Assembly: GCA_963971535.1 (NCBI GenBank)
Contig: OZ020601.1
Location: 23,555,335 to 23,619,334, forward strand
Direction: 5' to 3'
DNA: 64,000 bases
DNA from: Notolepis coatsorum
Lineage: Eukaryota; Chordata; Actinopteri; Aulopiformes; Paralepididae
In this document: positions 42,330 through 54,876 of the stretch, piece after piece
Numbering within the stretch: position 1 is the stretch's first letter
How the letters are laid out: each line of letters begins with the position of its first letter
Position numbers and translations under genes: made by a program
Notes under the pieces: generated by a model
Database searches by the model: none
Seen by the model: only the letters and a program-made list of their open reading frames with translations
Told to the model about the DNA's origin: nothing

Positions 42330-42914
42330 GTGAAAACATCTATTCAGCATCTTGGAGCATTTTCCACAAATATTATTCAAATATTTCATTTACATTATTT
42401 TCTTAATTTTCCCTTTTTGTCTGCCCGGCACTTTTCTATTAACTGTCTATATATGAGCATCACAGCCTTAGTTACCAATGTAAGACTTTAGGGTCTGATA
42501 TTGATAATTAGGGAAGAAATGTTTTTATATCTAATGCATGTGCAAATAATGTACAAATGTAATAATCTTTTTTAACAACATATAAATTAATTTTGTGTAG
42601 AAAATGTCTATTGTAAATGTGAAAGTAACCCAAATTGATTGTGCCAAAATATCAAATTGGTTAGTTCATTTTACCAGTGCATAGCTGGCAGAATTATGCC
42701 AATACTGATATACTGTATGTGTGAAAGGCCAGTAAGTAACCAGTGCACTGATGTATCAGGATTGGGTCATATGGCAAAATATATATAATATTTTGTATAC
42801 ATATATACATATATATATGTATATATATATATATATATATATAGTATATTGCAAATTATTTTTGATATATCTATTTTTTCTAGTAATAATTACAGTGAAT
42901 TAAAAAAATATTAA
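42330..42914 (+). other. ibtk intron, AT-rich, with (AT)n
   Basis: Very AT-rich sequence, with an AT microsatellite at 42778-42845. Nothing else is recognised up to the LINE. Confidence 0.6.
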
Positions 42915-42925
42915 ATATATATTAT

Positions 42926-43957
42926 ATGTTATATGAGAATGAAGAGGAAAATGTACCGGGACCATCGATTACGGTCCCCGGAAGAGAGTTAATAGATACC
43001 AACATAACAGAAGGGACAGAATCAAGCTCCGTGAAAGAGAGAGCAGCCAAATATCTGGATAAAAGAATACCAATAGCAAAAGATTCCACCGTCACCGTCA
43101 CTGCATCTATGCCGCCAATTGAAGCAAGCAGTACTACCACTCCACCCGATTTCAACACACTGACTAACCTGATGGTAGAACAGATTACACACATCAAGGC
43201 GCTCGACGCTAAATTCGATCGCATCGATGAGAAATTAGAAGAAGTCAAGAAAGCGATCGATGCACAGTCAATGCGAATCACGTCAGTGGAGAATTCGGTG
43301 ACAGAAATCACAAAGGCAGCCAAGGCGAGCGAGGGTGGCATGACAGAGATGGGGAATGAGATGGAAAGAGTGAAAGAAGAATATCGGAGTGAAATACAAG
43401 GGCTTAAAAACGAAGCGGCGGAGAGGCAACTAGAAACCCAACGCTACCACAGGCGGAATAACATCCGCATTGTAGGGCTTGAAGAAGCAGTAAACTGCGA
43501 AGAACCCAACTTTCCAACAGTGTTATCAACGATTTTGAATAACATCGATCCAAACAAAGTGCCAGAAGTGGAACAAGTTTACAGAATCGGTTCTCGGGGG
43601 CAAAGAATCAACGGGCCAAGAGTCATCATTGTCACCCTGCGGAAGACTACAACAAGGGATGACATCATCAAATATGCTCGCAACCAACGTGGGAATCTGA
43701 GTTATGATGGTAAACCAATATTTATCTACGAAGATCTGAGCAAAGATGCCATCATCCGACGTCTACCATACAAAGTTGTGATGCAAAAGCTGTTCAAAGC
43801 CGGTTACAAGCCAAGGCTATCATACCCAGCGCTGTTATCATTCGTGGGCAGTGACGGTCGCAGGTCAGATATACACACACCTATGGAAGCTGAGGATTTT
43901 CTGAATCGAATTGGAGCAAATAACCCAAGGCAGGGCGAAAATGTCGGAAACATATAA
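42926..43957 (+). CDS. LINE ORF1 protein (L1-type RNA-binding, intact frame)
   Basis: 343 codons without a stop. The middle is charged and coiled-coil-like (repeating hydrophobic heptads around LDAKFDRIDEKLEEVKKAID and ITSVENSVTEITKAAKA). The C-terminal half has RRNNIRIVGLEE, PRVIIVTLRKTTTRDDIIKY AR and YEDLSKDAII, the RRM-plus-CTD signature of L1 ORF1 proteins, which bind the LINE RNA as trimers. The start ATG straddles the probable insertion junction, so the native start may have been upstream and lost. No host role is implied. Confidence 0.88.
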   Translation: MLYENEEENVPGPSITVPGRELIDTNITEGTESSSVKERAAKYLDKRIPIAKDSTVTVTASMPPIEASSTTTPPDFNTLTNLMVEQITHIKALDAKFDRIDEKLEEVKKAIDAQSMRITSVENSVTEITKAAKASEGGMTEMGNEMERVKEEYRSEIQGLKNEAAERQLETQRYHRRNNIRIVGLEEAVNCEEPNFPTVLSTILNNIDPNKVPEVEQVYRIGSRGQRINGPRVIIVTLRKTTTRDDIIKYARNQRGNLSYDGKPIFIYEDLSKDAIIRRLPYKVVMQKLFKAGYKPRLSYPALLSFVGSDGRRSDIHTPMEAEDFLNRIGANNPRQGENVGNI

Positions 43958-45120
43958 GCCTCTTTCTCATTGTATACCAGTGTTAGAATGACTTTAGTGT
44001 GTTCATCAAGGTAGCAGACGATATGCAAGCCGTCTATAACAATGTGTATTGTGTATAATACGATTCATAATACATTATAATTTCAGTCTCTGGTCTCGGA
44101 GGGACAAATACATATCATTGCAAAAAGATCTATCTGGAATATTCTGGGTTTATCGCTCAAATGCCCTGGGTCTCTTAGATCATTCTGGAACATAAAATAG
44201 TCTAGGCACTAGCATACTCTACAATCTTCTAGAATATAAGGCACCATGACAACGAAGCCTACAACTCTAACAATAAAAATCCGGTGTGTATACACATAGC
44301 AGATAACAAATTAAATGAAGTTCTATCGGTCTTTAATAATATTTTAAAAATTAACCACACTTAAACGTATGAACACTACAAGGTTATTCTAACAATTTAA
44401 GTAATCACTCCATTGAAGGCACATTGAAGCTCTAAAAGGCGCTGCTTTTCTATCTTATCTAATATGTTAATTCGAGACTAGTGGCTTCTCCACGTTGATA
44501 ATTATTCTATCTCTATCTCTCATTCCTTATCTATATCTTTCCATTGATTTTTATTTTATTTAATTTTTTCTTCTCATTACTCTATATTTTTTAAAATATA
44601 TTTTAACTTACATTGTTCTTTTCCAATGTTCTTCACATTAAGGTGTCAATATTGCTCTACAATCTTTTCCTTTTTTCCTTTTTTCCACACGTTAGTGGAG
44701 GGTTCAAATGAATATGTCGATAATGGTTTATTCTCTTTTTTTATTGTTTATTTTATTTTTTCTGTCATTTATCACAACACTTCATTACAGTAAGGGAAGG
44801 TGCAAGACCAAAAGCGACATTCTATTGCAATAGAATGGAAATGTTAGATCCTATGGCAATTAGCATAGGTAGATTAAGATTACAATGCTCAGTTTGGGCA
44901 ATCCGGTGGACTAGGGGAGAAAGTCAATCGCGGAGGATGTGTTCTTGGAACACAGGCCTGTACGACTTTCTGGGCGAGGGGAAATTAGGGGATTTTTATT
45001 TGTATATATATATGTTTTTAAGCTCAGCTCTCAACGGGACCTCATTAATTGGATGTACATCTATTGTAGCTTCACACTCCAGAAACATTACCAAAAACTA
45101 CACAAAAACATGCATAGATT
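43958..45120 (+). other. LINE inter-ORF spacer
   Basis: Non-coding AT-rich sequence between ORF1 and ORF2 with long T-runs (44520-44780). The 1.16-kb length is longer than the short spacer of mammalian L1. Confidence 0.6.
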
Positions 45121-48100
45121 ATGGCTAGTTTGAATATAATGGTATGGAACACCGGAGGGATAAACAAACAACACAAACGCAAAAGCGTGCTCACACTGAT
45201 GAAAAAAGAACATGTGGACGTGGCTTTATTAAGCGAAACGCACATTTTAGAGGAAGACATAAATACGTTAGCGGATAACATATACCATAATATTAGTCAC
45301 TCTTCTTTTGTTACGAGAACTAGAGGGGTAGCCATAGTCGTCAGACGCAAATTAAATATCGAATTGAAAGGGGTATGGTCGGATGCTGAGGGGCGCATAA
45401 CTATAGCTAGGATTATACACAATAACAGGAAAATTGCATTAGCAGCGGTATATGCCCCAAATTTGTACGAAGTGGGTTTCTTCACTTCACTAACCGAAGA
45501 AATGTTAAACCATCCCGAATACTCATATATAATAGGTGCGGATTTTAATGCCATTTGGAACCCAAGGATGGACAAAACTTACCTTACCTTTTCCAGCGAA
45601 CAAAAAAATGCATCTAAAGCATTAAAAGATTGGTCGAAATCAACAGGGGTAACTGATTTATGGCGTTCACTTAACCCCATGACCCGCAAGTACTCCTGTC
45701 GTTCGTCGAGACACAACACACTATCCAGAATTGATTACGTCTTTGCATCCCCGAGAATATTTGATAAATATGAAGTGGAAATGACACCCAATGCGCTATC
45801 AGACCACTGCTACTTAATCCTGAAAGCTACATTTGGTACACTATCTTCCCGGGCCCCAAGATGGCGTTTTAATTCTATGCTGCTTAACAACAATGAATTC
45901 ATTACACAAATTAAAGAAGCCCTCACAATATTCCTACGGGATAATACTAACTCGGTGCAAGATCCCAGAATATTATGGATGTCGGTAAAGACTATGATTA
46001 AGGATTTCTCGGATAGATTTTCCTCCATATTGCGCAAAAATCAAAACACAAAACTATCTGAAATGGAAACGCTTTACTCAACGCTTTTTAATTCTTTAAA
46101 ATACAACAACTCTACTAGACTAGAAAACCAAGTAAACATTCTAAAGACAGAGATCAAAGCAATATACAGACAAAAATCGGAATTGCAAATACGCAGCACA
46201 AGACAACAGCAGTACTTCCAAGGCTCTAAACCTAGTCACCTATTAGCCATGCGACTAAGAATTAATGCAAAATTTGCAGATATAACTGCCATTAGGAAAC
46301 AACAAGCTCTAGTAACAGAACCCAAAATAATAAACGATACATTCAAAGAATTCTACTCAGATTTATATAATTCAGAAACGACCTTTGATCAAGACAAATT
46401 AGACACATATCTTAATCAAATTACTCTCCCTAAAATTACGGAGGAAGACGCTAAACAGTTAGAAGTACCGATCACATTAGAAGAACTCAAGGAGGCCATA
46501 TCCGGAATGAAAAACGGCAAGGCTCCGGGAATTGACGGTATCCCATCAGAAATGTACATTTCTTGCTGGGACATATTTGGACCCTTATTACTAAATATGA
46601 TCTTATACTCAGTCAAAGAGGGAAGTTTCCATAAACACCAAAATACCGCACTCATTTCAGTTCTTCACAAAAAAGACAAAGACCCCACTGAGTGCGGTAG
46701 TTACCGTCCTTTAAGCCTCCTTGGAACCGATGTCAAACTGTACTCTTAAGATATTAGCCATCAGATTGCAAAAGCATATGACGTCTTTAGTCCATCCGGA
46801 CCAAACAGGCTTCATAAAAGGTCGTCTGATCAATGATAACATAAGGCGAATACTGCACGTACTAGATGCTGACAAAGAGGACAACACACCTAAGGCGATA
46901 CTATCCCTGGATGCTATGAAAGCATTTGACAGGTTAGAATGGTCGTTTCTATGGGCAGTATTAGAAAGGATGGGGTTAGGAAAAGGATTCATTGATATGA
47001 TTAAAGTACTATACAAGGACCCATCGGCCAGGATTACAACAGGCACATTCATCTCCGATATCTTTCCGGTATCACGCTCAGCCAGACAGGGTTGCCCTCT
47101 TAGTCCCGGACTATTCGATCTATCATTAGAACCTTTAGCACAATTTATAAAACAATCCCAACACATAGAACCAATAGTAATCAAGGGCACACATCTTAAA
47201 ATTAGTTTATATGCGGACGACGTAATATTGTTCATGCAAAACCCCAACAACACATTGCCGCATATACTCAAGTTGATAGAAAACTTTGGTGATTTATCGG
47301 GATTTAAAATAAATTGGCCTAAGTCAGCGTTTCTTCCTCTTAACACCAGTGCAAAAAAAGACACAACCCTCCCAGGTGCGATACCCATGGTCAAACATTT
47401 CAGATGCTTGGGTGTGGAAATATTTCCCACCATAAGACAAACGGTGAAGCACAATTACACAAAAATACAGAACAAAATCAAAGACGACCTGGACAGGTGG
47501 GCAAAACTTAAAAACTCAGTACAGGCAAGGGTATCAATAGTTAAGATGGATGTATTACCAAGAATCAATTTCTTCAGCTCAATGCTTCCGTTACCTCCTC
47601 CAGAGGGCTACTGGAAAAGATTACAAACCTCCACATACAAATTTATTTGGAATAACAAACCACCTCGCATAAAAAGATCCACCGCACAGAGAAATAAAGC
47701 AGACGGTGGCATGGCAGTCCCAGATTTTTTACAATATTTTAAGGCCTTCACTTTAAGACCAGTGAAGATATGGTCTGATCCCCAGGCTTTGGTATCTTGG
47801 AGAGAATTAGAAGAAAACATGGTAGCCCCACAGAGACTGGAAGACATAGCACACACTAAACTTTCAATCAAGCATTGTGAGCGAGAATTTGGCCCAATAA
47901 TTACCCATGCAATCAGAACATGGCGGGAAACACAAAAGAATTATCCTAAACCTCAAGAATGGCATAATCACACTCCCATATTCAATAACAATGCTCTCTT
48001 AATGGGAAAACGACCTATAAGATTCCCTATATGGGAAGAGAAAGGCATACACACATTAGGGGATATTTTTAATAACAAGGGCCTCTGTAGTTATGTCGAA

Positions 48101-48884
48101 ATATGTATAAAGTTTAACCTCACCGAGTCCACATGGCTTTTTTACATACAGTTACGACTTTGTATGAGATCTCACGGTGTTCCATTACTCGTACCAATTG
48201 AACACCACAGATACCACAAATTTTTCTATGAAAGAGATATTGGGAGGTTTTGTATCAAGTTTTTATTATCAATTACTAACGTCCTCGTATGAAACCCTTC
48301 AAATAGACACTGTCTGGAGGAGGGATATACCAGACCTGGAATATGACTTTGATTGGCAAGGAGCCTGGGCAAATGTCCGACTTACATCAAGGAACCCGGA
48401 TCATCAACAAATCAATCTGAACTATATTCACAGGACATACTTGACTCCTATAAGGCTGTGCAAAATGGGGCTTATACAAGACTCCAAATGCTCCCAATGT
48501 ACAAATGGGGACGAAGGAACATTTATGCACATGTATTGGGACTGCCCACCAGTTAAGGCATTCTGGAAAGATGTATCCCAACAATTATCAACACTCGTAT
48601 TTTGGAATATACCTGTACACCCCGCGGTATTACTATTGAATGATGTTTTTGAGTTTGCAGTGAATCCACAACTAAAAAGATTGGTTTTATCGGGTATCAC
48701 AGTAGCTAAAAAACTGATCGCATCACGTTGGTTTCAACCGGAAAAAATGTGCCGAAAAGTGTGGTTTCTTACATATCATGATGTGATATATCAAGAAATA
48801 TCTACAGCAAGAATTCTGGGGCTCAATGAATCCAAAATGTCAATGTGGTTAGAAGTGGTGGAGAGAATAAAAGCTAGCTTATAA
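45121..48884 (+). pseudogene. LINE ORF2: endonuclease and reverse transcriptase, two frameshifts
   Basis: The N-terminal endonuclease part carries WNTGGINKQHKR, LLSETH, GADFNAIWN and SDHCYL, the APE-type catalytic pattern. The reverse transcriptase has GKAPGIDGIPSEMY, YRPLSLLGTD, DQTGFIKGR, LDAMKAFDRLEWSFLW, ARQGCPLSPGLFDLSLEPLA and the catalytic YADD (near 47212). The C-terminus has a CxxC...H...C motif (CSQCTNGDE ... MHMYWDC). Two shifts break it: at about 46730-46750, where one extra T appears, and at about 48170-48290. Both look like single-base indels, and most other codons are open, so the insertion is fairly young. Tx1-like or L1 clade cannot be decided by eye. Confidence 0.92.
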
Positions 48885-49305
48885 TGGTGGTGTCTGGTTA
48901 GGAGTGAGGGATAATGGAGGTACTATCCAAGAGGGGGTCTGGGAGGGGGGGTTTGAGCTGGAGCATATGTATGTAGGGTTTTAGAAAATAGGTATTAGGG
49001 GTATATTATATACTAACATTTATATAATTGTAATTTCGCTGGATATACACTGTATACGGCTAAAATGTTATTATAGACTATTTTTGTTTTATCCTGTTTC
49101 TGTACTTGCATATATTATAACCACCTTTACTGAAAGTTTCATTATGCATTGTGTGTTGAGTACTGACTTTTAATAATTTTTTGTTTTGCAATAATAAAAA
49201 AAATATAAAAAAAAAAAAATATATATATTATATATGATTATTTCTTATAACAGTATTGCCATAACGCAACTTTCATTCTAAATGAATGTCATCCAACGTC
49301 ACCAG

Positions 49306-49568
49306 GATGTAGAGCAGCAGCATCTGATCAGCAGCTTCCAGGAGCTTGGTTTCTCAGAGGGCCTGAGGGGGCGCTCTGCCCTAGACGTGTACCGCTCCCT
49401 GGCCCCCACTGCCACGGGGGACGGGGACAAGGCCAAGAGCAAGGCCTCCAAGCCTGGGAAGAAAGGCAAGGGAGCAGGGAAAGACAAGGCCACGGAGGGA
49501 GGAGCCAGCCCTGTGAAGACCTTACAGGGCATCGCTAAGAGGCTGGGCATGGGCACTCTGTCTGCACG
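49306..49568 (+). CDS. ibtk: ibtk exon: linker between the BTB domains
   Basis: 263 nt (87 codons + 2). The chosen acceptor CAACGTCACCAG is in phase with the upstream exon; its pyrimidine tract is weak. Donor CACG|GTGAGA. It encodes HLISSFQELGFSEGLRG, a lysine- and glycine-rich stretch (AKSKASKPGKKGKGAGKDKA) and VKTLQGIAKRLGMGTLSAR, the last corresponding to the conserved VRMLQxxAKxxxxxxLSSR of IBTK. An alternative in-frame acceptor a few codons later is possible. Confidence 0.88.
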
Positions 49569-49958
49569 GTGAGACGTCATCACAATAATCATAATGCACT
49601 TCATTTGTATAGCCCAACGTGCTCCACCGCAGTACAAATAGACAGAATAAAAGTAGTGCAAAGAATAAGAAAAAGGGTAAATACAATGATACAAAAATTA
49701 TTTAGAAAATTGTAAATAAACAAAAGTGACATGAAGACAACATGACAAAAGACGAGGAGCTTCTCGGCATCTTCTGTTCCACATGTCCCAATGTGTCCTG
49801 AGTGCTTCTCAACCTTTTTACATGTATTTTACATGTACTGTAGTCTTGTATTGCTCTGTTTTTTCTCTGTTTGTTTGTTGCCACATCCGTTTCTCTCTGG
49901 AATGTTGTTTTATCATGTGTACAAGCGTTTTTATTATTATTTTTCCGCTATTTGACAG

Positions 49959-50045
49959 ACTGGATGGAGTCAAATTTGAAAACGGGAAGATCAATGTCAC
50001 CCGCAAGAAAACTGGCAACAAGCCCAAATTCAACCAGAAGAAATG
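49959..50045 (+). CDS. ibtk: ibtk exon: short linker
   Basis: 87 nt (1 + 28 codons + 2). Acceptor TATTTGACAG, donor ATG|GTGAGT. It encodes LDGVKFENGKINVTRKK and NKPKFNQKK, matching the LDGVxFENxKINV block of IBTK before the second BTB. Confidence 0.94.
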
Positions 50046-50343
50046 GTGAGTGTTGTTGTAAAGTGCAGAGTTGGGATCAAGTCACTCTCAGTTCAGTCAC
50101 TTAAGCACGTGAACAGAACATGCCGCTCACTATTCCAGCACTGGTACTAATAGTCTTAACTAGGGCCGCCAAACGCAAAAAGAAATTTGAATGCGTTATT
50201 GACATGATAGGATGTAATTAATTGCAATTAATGTAATTAAGAGAATATATATATAATAATTAGCAAGCATAGCGTAGCTCAACCTATGTACTTAATAATT
50301 GTTGTTTTGTAGGAAATAGCGTTCATCACTGCATCGTTTAGGC

Positions 50344-51376
50344 CAGGGGTAGGCAACCCTAGGCACGCGTGCCTGCATAGGCACGCGGGGGCATTTGCAT
50401 AGGCACAGGGGGCAGCATAATAATAAAAAAAAAATGAAAATTAATTTTTTTTTTTTTTTTTGCTTTGAAATATTATAGTGAAATATTTTGCACTGTTGTC
50501 GCATTTATCTTGTTGAAGTCCTCCCACAGGTTCTTTTTACTACCACATATTTAATTGAGACCCTTTATTTGTTTATTATTTCAATTTAGCTGGAAATACA
50601 TTGCTACATCATTCAGTAACATTTGCAGAGCCTTATAACAAAAACATTATTACGGTCACCATTGTGACCAGTGGGATTAATCAACAAATTGTATTATTTA
50701 TTTTTCTATTTCATTGAACATTGCACATGTTAAAAGCCATTTTTTTACTCAAAATGTGAGTATTACCAAGTCAACTTGTGTTCTTAAAACAATGACAATA
50801 AACATAGTTTTATTAGGTTGAAATAATGTGGTTGTGTACTTATTTTTCTGTTAACTTATTATGGATTGAAAACTGAAAACCTTAATGCACAGTAACTGAA
50901 CTCAATATTTTTAAGTTCTGGTAACTTATTATTATATATTTTTTTACAGTGTAGTCTTGCGATCAATCAAAACTTATTTACACGATATACCTCACATTCA
51001 CCCTCCATTCACATCCTGGTGTTCTCCATTAGGCCTGTAGGTGGAGCTATGACAGCACACGTACAGTACACACACCAATGGTGTGTGATGTGTCCAAAAA
51101 TGAATGGGCAAATGTGAGTGAAATGGTCGCACTGTATGCAGCTGTTTGTCTGCATTGCATCCCCCCCCCCCAACTCAGATTTAGGGTTGATACAACCATC
51201 ATAATAATATTGTTAATAATAACAATAACAATAATGATGTAATAATGTAAAAATTATCATTAAAAAGACCTGATTATGAGAAAAATAAATTACGATGCAT
51301 GGAATATTGTTGAGGCACACTAGTTACAACTATATTTCAAACAGGCACTCCATGTCAAAAAGGTTGCTGACCCCTG
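50344..51376. mobile_element. hAT element
   Basis: Ends CAGGGGTAGGCAACCCTAGG and AAGGTTGCTGACCCCTG, sub-terminal GGCACGCG and GGCACTCC. The 8-bp duplication GTTTAGGC lies at 50336-50343 and 51377-51384. It is non-coding. Confidence 0.92.
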
Positions 51377-51384
51377 GTTTAGGC

Positions 51385-52493
51385 TATAATTTGGTTTAAT
51401 CCAAAAGTCTGTTTGGAAACAATGTATAATGAAATGAAACGTTCTCGCGGTCTGCATGCCGGGAGTACATACCCAAGTAAATGGTAAATTGCTCCACTTC
51501 GACAAGGTCCATTAGCATGTTATTGGTATCTAGGGACATCTATGGACCTCAGGAAATGTATTCCCAGTGTCGGAAATATTGTGTCTGTTACTATGCTTGA
51601 GTAAATTGTAATGAACCAAAGGAGAATATCAATTATTATTATATTTTTCTTTGATGGTGAATAACACCATGCTTACATTGACCAGCTGTGAGAAATTGCC
51701 ACTGAGCTCATTCAGCACCTTCTTGAGATCAAGTGTACAAAAGATCTAAGCAAATTAATAAAGGGCAGATTATTTACAGCTTTTTTTGTAGATGCAGTAC
51801 AGAATTTTGCCATCCGGACACATGCCATTTTAAATATGAATATAGAATATCAGGCCTATAAATTACCTTATTATGGCCAAGTCATAAATCTATGGATCGG
51901 GCAAAATCTCCTCTTTCCAATGGCAGAGGTAAATCTGGATTTAGTACCACCAGGCGCCCGTTACAGGGCAGCAAAGACTGTGAATGAAATCTACTGTAAG
52001 TACAGTTACTTTTCTATAATGTCAATAGCTCCGCTATTTTTCACCAGATTGCAACACTTTTTTTGGTAGACGTTCACAGAGGTAAAGAAACAATATACGT
52101 TGTATTTTATGGCAATAATGTTCAGGTTTGTTCGACCCGTGAGATATAATCACGAAAATAACGTCAATATTTTTCACATAGCATATTTTCAGCAGCTTTG
52201 ACAGCGGCTGTTGTGAGCTGGGTAGGGAAGTTTTATGAAATTTCTGATGCAATGCGCCAAGATTTTTATAGATTGCTAGTAATAACACTTAAAATCATTG
52301 GTATATAACATGGTTTGGTATATAACATAACAAACGTAGTGCTGAAAATATACACTTTGACTGCAGTTTTGATAGGGTTAGGGTCTTGACTCTTGGCTAC
52401 ATTTGAAAAAGAAACGCAACATTAATTAATATGGACTGTATTGATCTATTTATGACGTGAAATAAATACCGGGCCGATCGGGCTTAAAGGAAA
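51385..52493 (+). other. ibtk intron, unassigned
   Basis: Mixed AT-rich sequence with no confirmed exon, repeat array or element border. The 77-codon frame at 51836 has no motif I recognise. Confidence 0.4.
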
Positions 52494-52497
52494 ACTC

Positions 52498-52684
52498 CAA
52501 CATTTTGGGAAATTTGCTTATTTGGCATCTACCCTGGAGTTAGACAAGAAGATACATACCCTTTTTCTTCTCTGTGCATGCAGTAGGAGTAGGAAGACAC
52601 GCACCGTTAGCCTAGCTTATCTTCTTGTCTAACTCCAGGGTAGATGGCAAATAAGGTAATTTCCCAAAATGTTGGAGTTTTCCT
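52498..52684. mobile_element. 187-bp palindromic TTAA MITE
   Basis: TTAA at 52494-52497 and 52685-52688. Ends AGGAAAACTCCAACATTTTG GG and the complement; the arms continue with TTGCTTATTTGGCATCTACC CTGGAGTTAGACAAGAAG on both sides and a short loop. It folds almost end to end. The same family occurs at 59224 and 14069. Confidence 0.92.
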
Positions 52685-52688
52685 TTAA

Positions 52689-53118
52689 GGGATTAAATGT
52701 GCTATAGATAACATTCAGCTACTAGATGCTGCACTAGACCACCAGTATGTCATTTATCCAAACGGGTGCATTCCATGTGGGGAAGTAGGGAGGAGATACA
52801 TCCATGCAACATGTAAACCACAACATTCATTTTGGACCCGCAAACACTTTTTAAATTATAAATGAATTAATCAATTATTCTTTTGGGCAGAAAAGCTAAA
52901 CTTTTCTTTTTTCTTTTTATTCTGTGGGGATGTTATTTTTTTATAAACACATTTTTTACGATTACTCTACATACACATTTGATCTATAGCACCTTTTTAA
53001 GGTTTTCAAATTAATCAAAAAAATTTGTGTCGAAAAAATTAGTGTTAATATCGACAGCCCTCCTCAAAACTATTAAGAGTGTGAGTTGAAGCTGCTGTCT
53101 CTTTCTGTCTCTGCACAG
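52689..53118 (+). other. ibtk intron
   Basis: T-rich, no element recognised. The end CTGTCTCTTTCTGTCTCTGC ACAG is a good acceptor tract. Confidence 0.5.
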
Positions 53119-53201
53119 CTCCTACCTTTGTGACGTCACTCTGAAGTCTGAAGATGGAAAGGAGTTTCCCTGTCACAAGTGTGTCCTCTGTGCCAGACTC
53201 G
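53119..53201 (+). CDS. ibtk: ibtk exon: start of the second BTB
   Basis: 83 nt (1 + 27 codons + 1). Donor CTCG|GTGAGA. It encodes SYLCDVTLKSEDGKEFPCHK and CVLCARL, the BTB opening (CDVTLKS...FPCHKxVLxARL). Confidence 0.95.
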
Positions 53202-53649
53202 GTGAGATCCGGCTTCTTACCACATCATGTGAACCAACATGTTATCCATATCATTCACATGTATGTAGAGCAAACATATAAAGCTGTGGGGTTTCACACG
53301 CAGGGCTTCTGTTGTGGAGTTACCTGACTCATCAGTTATGGCCGTTAGACGGATCTTCATGATCAATAGATGTTTAACGGTGAAACACGTGTTACGAAGA
53401 ACATGTAGGTTCAATGAGCTTGGCTAAGAGGAGTGTTTCCACCTCTGGCCAGCGAGGAGAACCCTGAGGGGGAGAAGGGCTCACTGGCCTCAAGAGTAGA
53501 GAGGGGTGGGGGCTCTGCGCTCTCCAAGGTGTGAGATTTAAGATATTGTTTTGGAACATACAAAGGGATTCCTCCACAGATGTATTATCATATTCCTGAC
53601 TGTAACACAGGTAACATTTGAGTAAAGATGGTCTGTTGACATAATGATA

Positions 53650-53815
53650 TGAACCAAGACTTTATTAGGTAGGGAGTAGTCTCTCAAGCCAGTCTATAAT
53701 GTTATTAGGTAGAGAGTAGTGTCTCAAGCCAGTCTATAATGTTATTAGGTAGGGAGTAGTGTCTCAAGCCGGTCTATAATTGTATTAGGTAGGGAGTAGT
53801 GTCTCAAGCCAGTCT
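53650..53815. repeat. ~53-bp tandem repeat
   Basis: Four units sharing TTATTAGGTAGGGAGTAGTG and TCTCAAGCCAGTCTATAATG. Intronic. Confidence 0.85.
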
Positions 53816-54086
53816 ATTTCTTCCACAATATTCAAATTGGTACAATGGTACAAACAAGTACCATTAGATTAAAATGTATTGTCATCATACAGCACAAGTA
53901 GGGCGGAAATCGTGGCTACTAGATGGTGGGGTCGCTTTTGTCGACCAACCAACCAACCAACAGAGCTAGCTACTGTATAGAGCTGCTGGTCACAGCTAAA
54001 CATAATCAAATCAAATGTGGTGGTGTGGTGGATGATCAGAAAAGTGTGTAGCAGTACTCTAATCTTTCGTATTGTCTTATTTACAG

Positions 54087-54124
54087 AATATTTCCACAGT
54101 ATGCTTGGGAACCCCTGGATCGAG
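54087..54124 (+). CDS. ibtk: ibtk micro-exon in the second BTB
   Basis: 38 nt (2 + 12 codons). Acceptor TCTTATTTACAG, donor GAG|GTATGC. It encodes EYFHSMLGNPWIE, the BTB helix that follows CARL. The small size is forced by phase and by the conserved EYFHSML motif. Confidence 0.93.
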
Positions 54125-54394
54125 GTATGCTATCGCCTTGTTTTCTTCATGTGAGCCTGTTATCTATCATGGACTGCATCATTATGAAGCTTCAGTTGTA
54201 GTGTTATGCCAGTTGAAGGCTGCACTAAGGCTGCAGTAGGTATTTTCTGACTACTAGAGGAACCGTAAACAAAAACAACGCCTCATCTTGTTTTACCAAA
54301 GTGATAATTTTAAATACCTAACATGTAAACACAACACTGCCTTACTGGCACAATCTTATTATTATCTAAGAGATTTGCCCAAATAATAATTTTT

Positions 54395-54825
54395 GTGCCT
54401 GGATTACTAGATTACTAGACTTGATTTCTGTTTGGATTACTAGATTACTAGACCTGACTTCTGGATAGCAGGTGGATGGATTACTAGATTACTAGACCTG
54501 ACTTCTGGATAGCAGGTGGATGGATTACTAGATTACTAGACCTGATTTCTGGATAGCAGGTGGATGGATTACTAGACCTGATTTCTGGATAGCAGGTGTA
54601 TGGATTACTAGATTACTGGACCTGATTTCTGGATAGCAGGTGTATGGATTACTAGATTACTAGCCCTGACTTCTGGATAGCAGGTATATGGATTACTACT
54701 AGATTACTAGACCTGACTTCTGGATAGCAGGTGTATGGATTACTAGATACTAGCCCTGACTTCTGGATAGCAGGTGGATGGATTACTAGATTACTAGCCT
54801 TGATTTCTGGATAGCAGGTGGATAA
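54395..54825. repeat. ~44-bp tandem repeat
   Basis: Nine or so units built from GGATTACTAGATTACTAGAC, CTGACTTCTGGATAGCAGGT and GTAT/GGAT joins. Some units lack one TTACTAGA. Intronic. Confidence 0.9.
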
Positions 54826-54876
54826 GAAGAAGTTTTGAAAATGTGAGAAATACTAAAATAATGAGTGCAGCTTTAA

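Larger units (their letters stand above)
42928..49220 (+). mobile_element. Nearly full-length L1/Tx1-like LINE
   Basis: A 6.3-kb non-LTR retrotransposon in the same orientation as ibtk. It has ORF1 (to 43957), a 1.16-kb spacer, ORF2 (45121-48884, frameshifted) and a 3' end AATAATAAAAAAAATATAA with poly-A. The AT-rich ATATATATTATAT lies on both sides (42915-42927, 49221-49233) and may be the target duplication, though low complexity weakens this. If correct, ORF1 is slightly truncated at its 5' end. The 3' end lies only 85 bp before the next ibtk exon. Confidence 0.9.

Noticed and set aside
41619..42389. Minus-strand frame of 256 codons over the BTB1 exon
   Set aside because: It is a shadow of the ibtk exon joined to the 23-bp minisatellite, with no family match.
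51836..52069. 77-codon frame as an extra ibtk exon or separate gene
   Set aside because: It has no splice sites in suitable phase; exons 49959-50045 and 53119-53201 join directly through a shared cysteine codon as in other vertebrates.
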